From: an uncultured Flammeovirgaceae bacterium
Lineage (GTDB): Bacteria > Bacteroidota > Bacteroidia > Cytophagales > Cyclobacteriaceae
Direction: 5' to 3'
Length of the DNA: 6,133 nt
NCBI GenBank assembly: GCA_937138955.1
Contig: CAKZPJ010000026.1
Location: 1 to 6,133 of the forward strand
The position numbers and the translations under genes were made by a program. How positions within the stretch are numbered: the first letter of the stretch is position 1; each line of letters begins with the position of its first letter. The notes beneath the pieces are model-generated. The model was not told the origin of the DNA. It did no database searches and was given only the letters and a program-made list of their open reading frames with translations. Shown here in pieces: positions 5,043 to 6,133 of this stretch.

Positions 5043-6133
5043 GTAGAGGAAGAGTTATTTACAGAAAGCAGTTTAGCTACGGATATTCAACTTAATTCGG
5101 CACGAACACAAGATGTGCGAGTTCCTGAGATTACGAAAGTCTCAGCTAGTGGCTCCAAAGTGACTATTGAGTTTACTAATTATGGCTCGCCCAAAGGTCC
5201 TGAGGGCGGCTACGAGCTGATGATTAATGAAAAGAGAACATATACTAATGTCACTCCTCGTCTATATTCCTCTGATAAGAACGTGAAAATGACTTTTAGT
5301 ACCAATAATCCTGGTAGCAATAGCTATCAAGTTTATGCTCGTTGGAATAGTGGCTATAAACGTTCTAATTCCATGAAAATAGGGTCAGAAAGTACATCTA
5401 GTACTCCGCCTGCTGCTGATGATGACAGCAATGAAGGTGATTCTGAAAATGTACAAAAGCCGTCCAATGCTAAAGAGCCTGTAATTAGTAAGCTTTCGTT
5501 TAGTGGATCAACCGTAACCTTAGAGTTCGTCAACTTTGCCTCGCCTAGCCAACCTGAAGGTGGCTTTGAACTAATGATAGACGGTAAGCGAACGGGCACC
5601 AGTATTATTCCCAGAGTATATTCTAAAGATAGAAACCCAAAGATGGTATTTTCTATTTCCAATCCTGATGATCGATGCTACCAAGTTTATGCCCGTTGGA
5701 ACAGTGGTTATATAGGCTCTGAAGAGGTATGTAGAGAAGGTGGACAATCTAGTGGAAGTTCATCTCCAACAGATGATGGTGAGGATGACAAAGACGGTGG
5801 TGATGATAGCGGTGATAACTCAAATTTGCCAAGCGGCTTACCAAGCTTGAAACTACTACGTGGATACGAGTTTAATAGTAATATAGGGGGGAATGTAAGC
5901 CAATCAAGAGATGGGTTGAAAGTTCATCACCTTGGGCGTCAAGATGGAAAAATTGTAAGAAAAGATGGCGAGAATGCGTATCATGTAAGGATTACCCCTG
6001 GCAGTTATTCTCCAAAAGATTATACTTATAGGCTTGAGCTAATACCCCGTAATCTTCCTTCGCCCTACTTCAATGATGGCAGGGTGGCTAAGTGGGATCA
6101 AGAGTATATATATGAGATTCGGATACAGCTTGG
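4986..6133 (+). CDS. Probable surface lipoprotein: two tandem repeat domains plus start of a heparin-lyase-I-like domain; 3' end outside window
   Basis: Open from ATG 4986 to the window edge (382 codons plus two bases). Residues 1-19 form a lipoprotein signal ending FFTQC. Cys19 is followed by VEEE, matching the acidic export signal that places Bacteroidota lipoproteins on the cell surface. Two ungapped 78-residue repeats follow (47-124 and 165-242), joined and followed by Asp/Ser/Gly-rich linkers (about 133-164 and 251-286). Their strand pattern, especially YQVYARWNSGY at the end, suggests an Fn3-like beta-sandwich, but the family is not recognised. From about residue 288 (YEFNSNIGG, then YRLEL at 348-352 and EYIYEIRIQL at 373-382) the sequence resembles the start of the heparin lyase I-like jelly-roll (Pfam Polysacc_lyase type, with its R.EL and WYG.SI.LP-like strands). 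That part is cut off, so lyase function is inferred. The start is supported by the signal peptide; no clear Shine-Dalgarno sequence precedes it. It is divergent from the heparinase-family gene. Confidence 0.82.
   Translation, partial: MKNFYLLLLAAAPLFFTQCVEEELFTESSLATDIQLNSARTQDVRVPEITKVSASGSKVTIEFTNYGSPKGPEGGYELMINEKRTYTNVTPRLYSSDKNVKMTFSTNNPGSNSYQVYARWNSGYKRSNSMKIGSESTSSTPPAADDDSNEGDSENVQKPSNAKEPVISKLSFSGSTVTLEFVNFASPSQPEGGFELMIDGKRTGTSIIPRVYSKDRNPKMVFSISNPDDRCYQVYARWNSGYIGSEEVCREGGQSSGSSSPTDDGEDDKDGGDDSGDNSNLPSGLPSLKLLRGYEFNSNIGGNVSQSRDGLKVHHLGRQDGKIVRKDGENAYHVRITPGSYSPKDYTYRLELIPRNLPSPYFNDGRVAKWDQEYIYEIRIQL
5124..5357 (+). repeat. First copy of a 78-residue tandem protein repeat
   Basis: Encodes residues 47-124 of the lipoprotein, from PEITKVS to WNSGY. 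It aligns without gaps to residues 165-242, with 49 of 78 positions identical by hand count. Shared motifs are PEGG, ELMI, KRT, NP and YQVYARWNSGY. This copy has no cysteine. It is probably a small beta-sandwich module that spaces or positions the C-terminal domain or binds carbohydrate; the function is unknown. Confidence 0.85.
5478..5711 (+). repeat. Second copy of the 78-residue tandem protein repeat
   Basis: Encodes residues 165-242. The final 11 codons match those of copy one in amino acids (YQVYARWNSGY) while differing at four third-codon bases, so the duplication is not recent and that segment is under protein-level constraint. Unlike copy one it carries Cys231, with Cys249 just after it, a possible disulfide closing the last hairpin. 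Confidence 0.85.

Noticed and set aside
5354..5662. A 102-codon - strand reading frame
   Set aside because: It lies antisense inside the lipoprotein's repeat region, has no recognisable features, and the + strand frame has a signal peptide and conserved repeats with synonymous changes.

Overview
The window looks like part of a Bacteroidota chromosome, probably a marine or soil Cytophagales-like genus. The reasons are an AT-leaning base composition, a TAnnTTTG-type -7 promoter element, start codons without a clear Shine-Dalgarno sequence, and a lipoprotein whose Cys is followed by an acidic run resembling the Bacteroidota surface-export signal. The genus assignment is inference.

Layout. (1) Bases 2-1294, + strand: the C-terminal 430 residues of a heparinase II-like (PL21-type) polysaccharide lyase whose start lies upstream of the window. 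(2) Bases 1305-2390, - strand: a GT4-type glycosyltransferase, converging on the lyase with only 10 bases between the stop codons and a hairpin over the junction. (3) Bases 2611-4542, - strand: a 643-residue heparinase II/III-family protein with no signal peptide, the kind usually found inside exopolysaccharide or capsule gene clusters. (4) Bases 4543-4985: a 443-base AT-rich divergent intergenic region with a nested inverted repeat. (5) Bases 4986-6133, + strand, running off the end: a lipoprotein with two 78-residue tandem repeats, two acidic linkers and the start of a probable heparin-lyase-I-like jelly-roll domain.

The genes suggest one polysaccharide locus. A glycosyltransferase and an apparently non-exported heparinase-fold protein on the - strand are probably on the synthesis side. 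They are flanked on the + strand by two lyase-like genes, one a probable surface-anchored multidomain lipoprotein, that would cut an acidic polysaccharide outside the cytoplasm. Whether the lyases act on the cell's own polymer (remodelling, release) or on a foreign uronic-acid polymer cannot be decided here. No SusC/SusD pair, sulfatase, regulator, RNA gene, insertion sequence or CRISPR array is visible.
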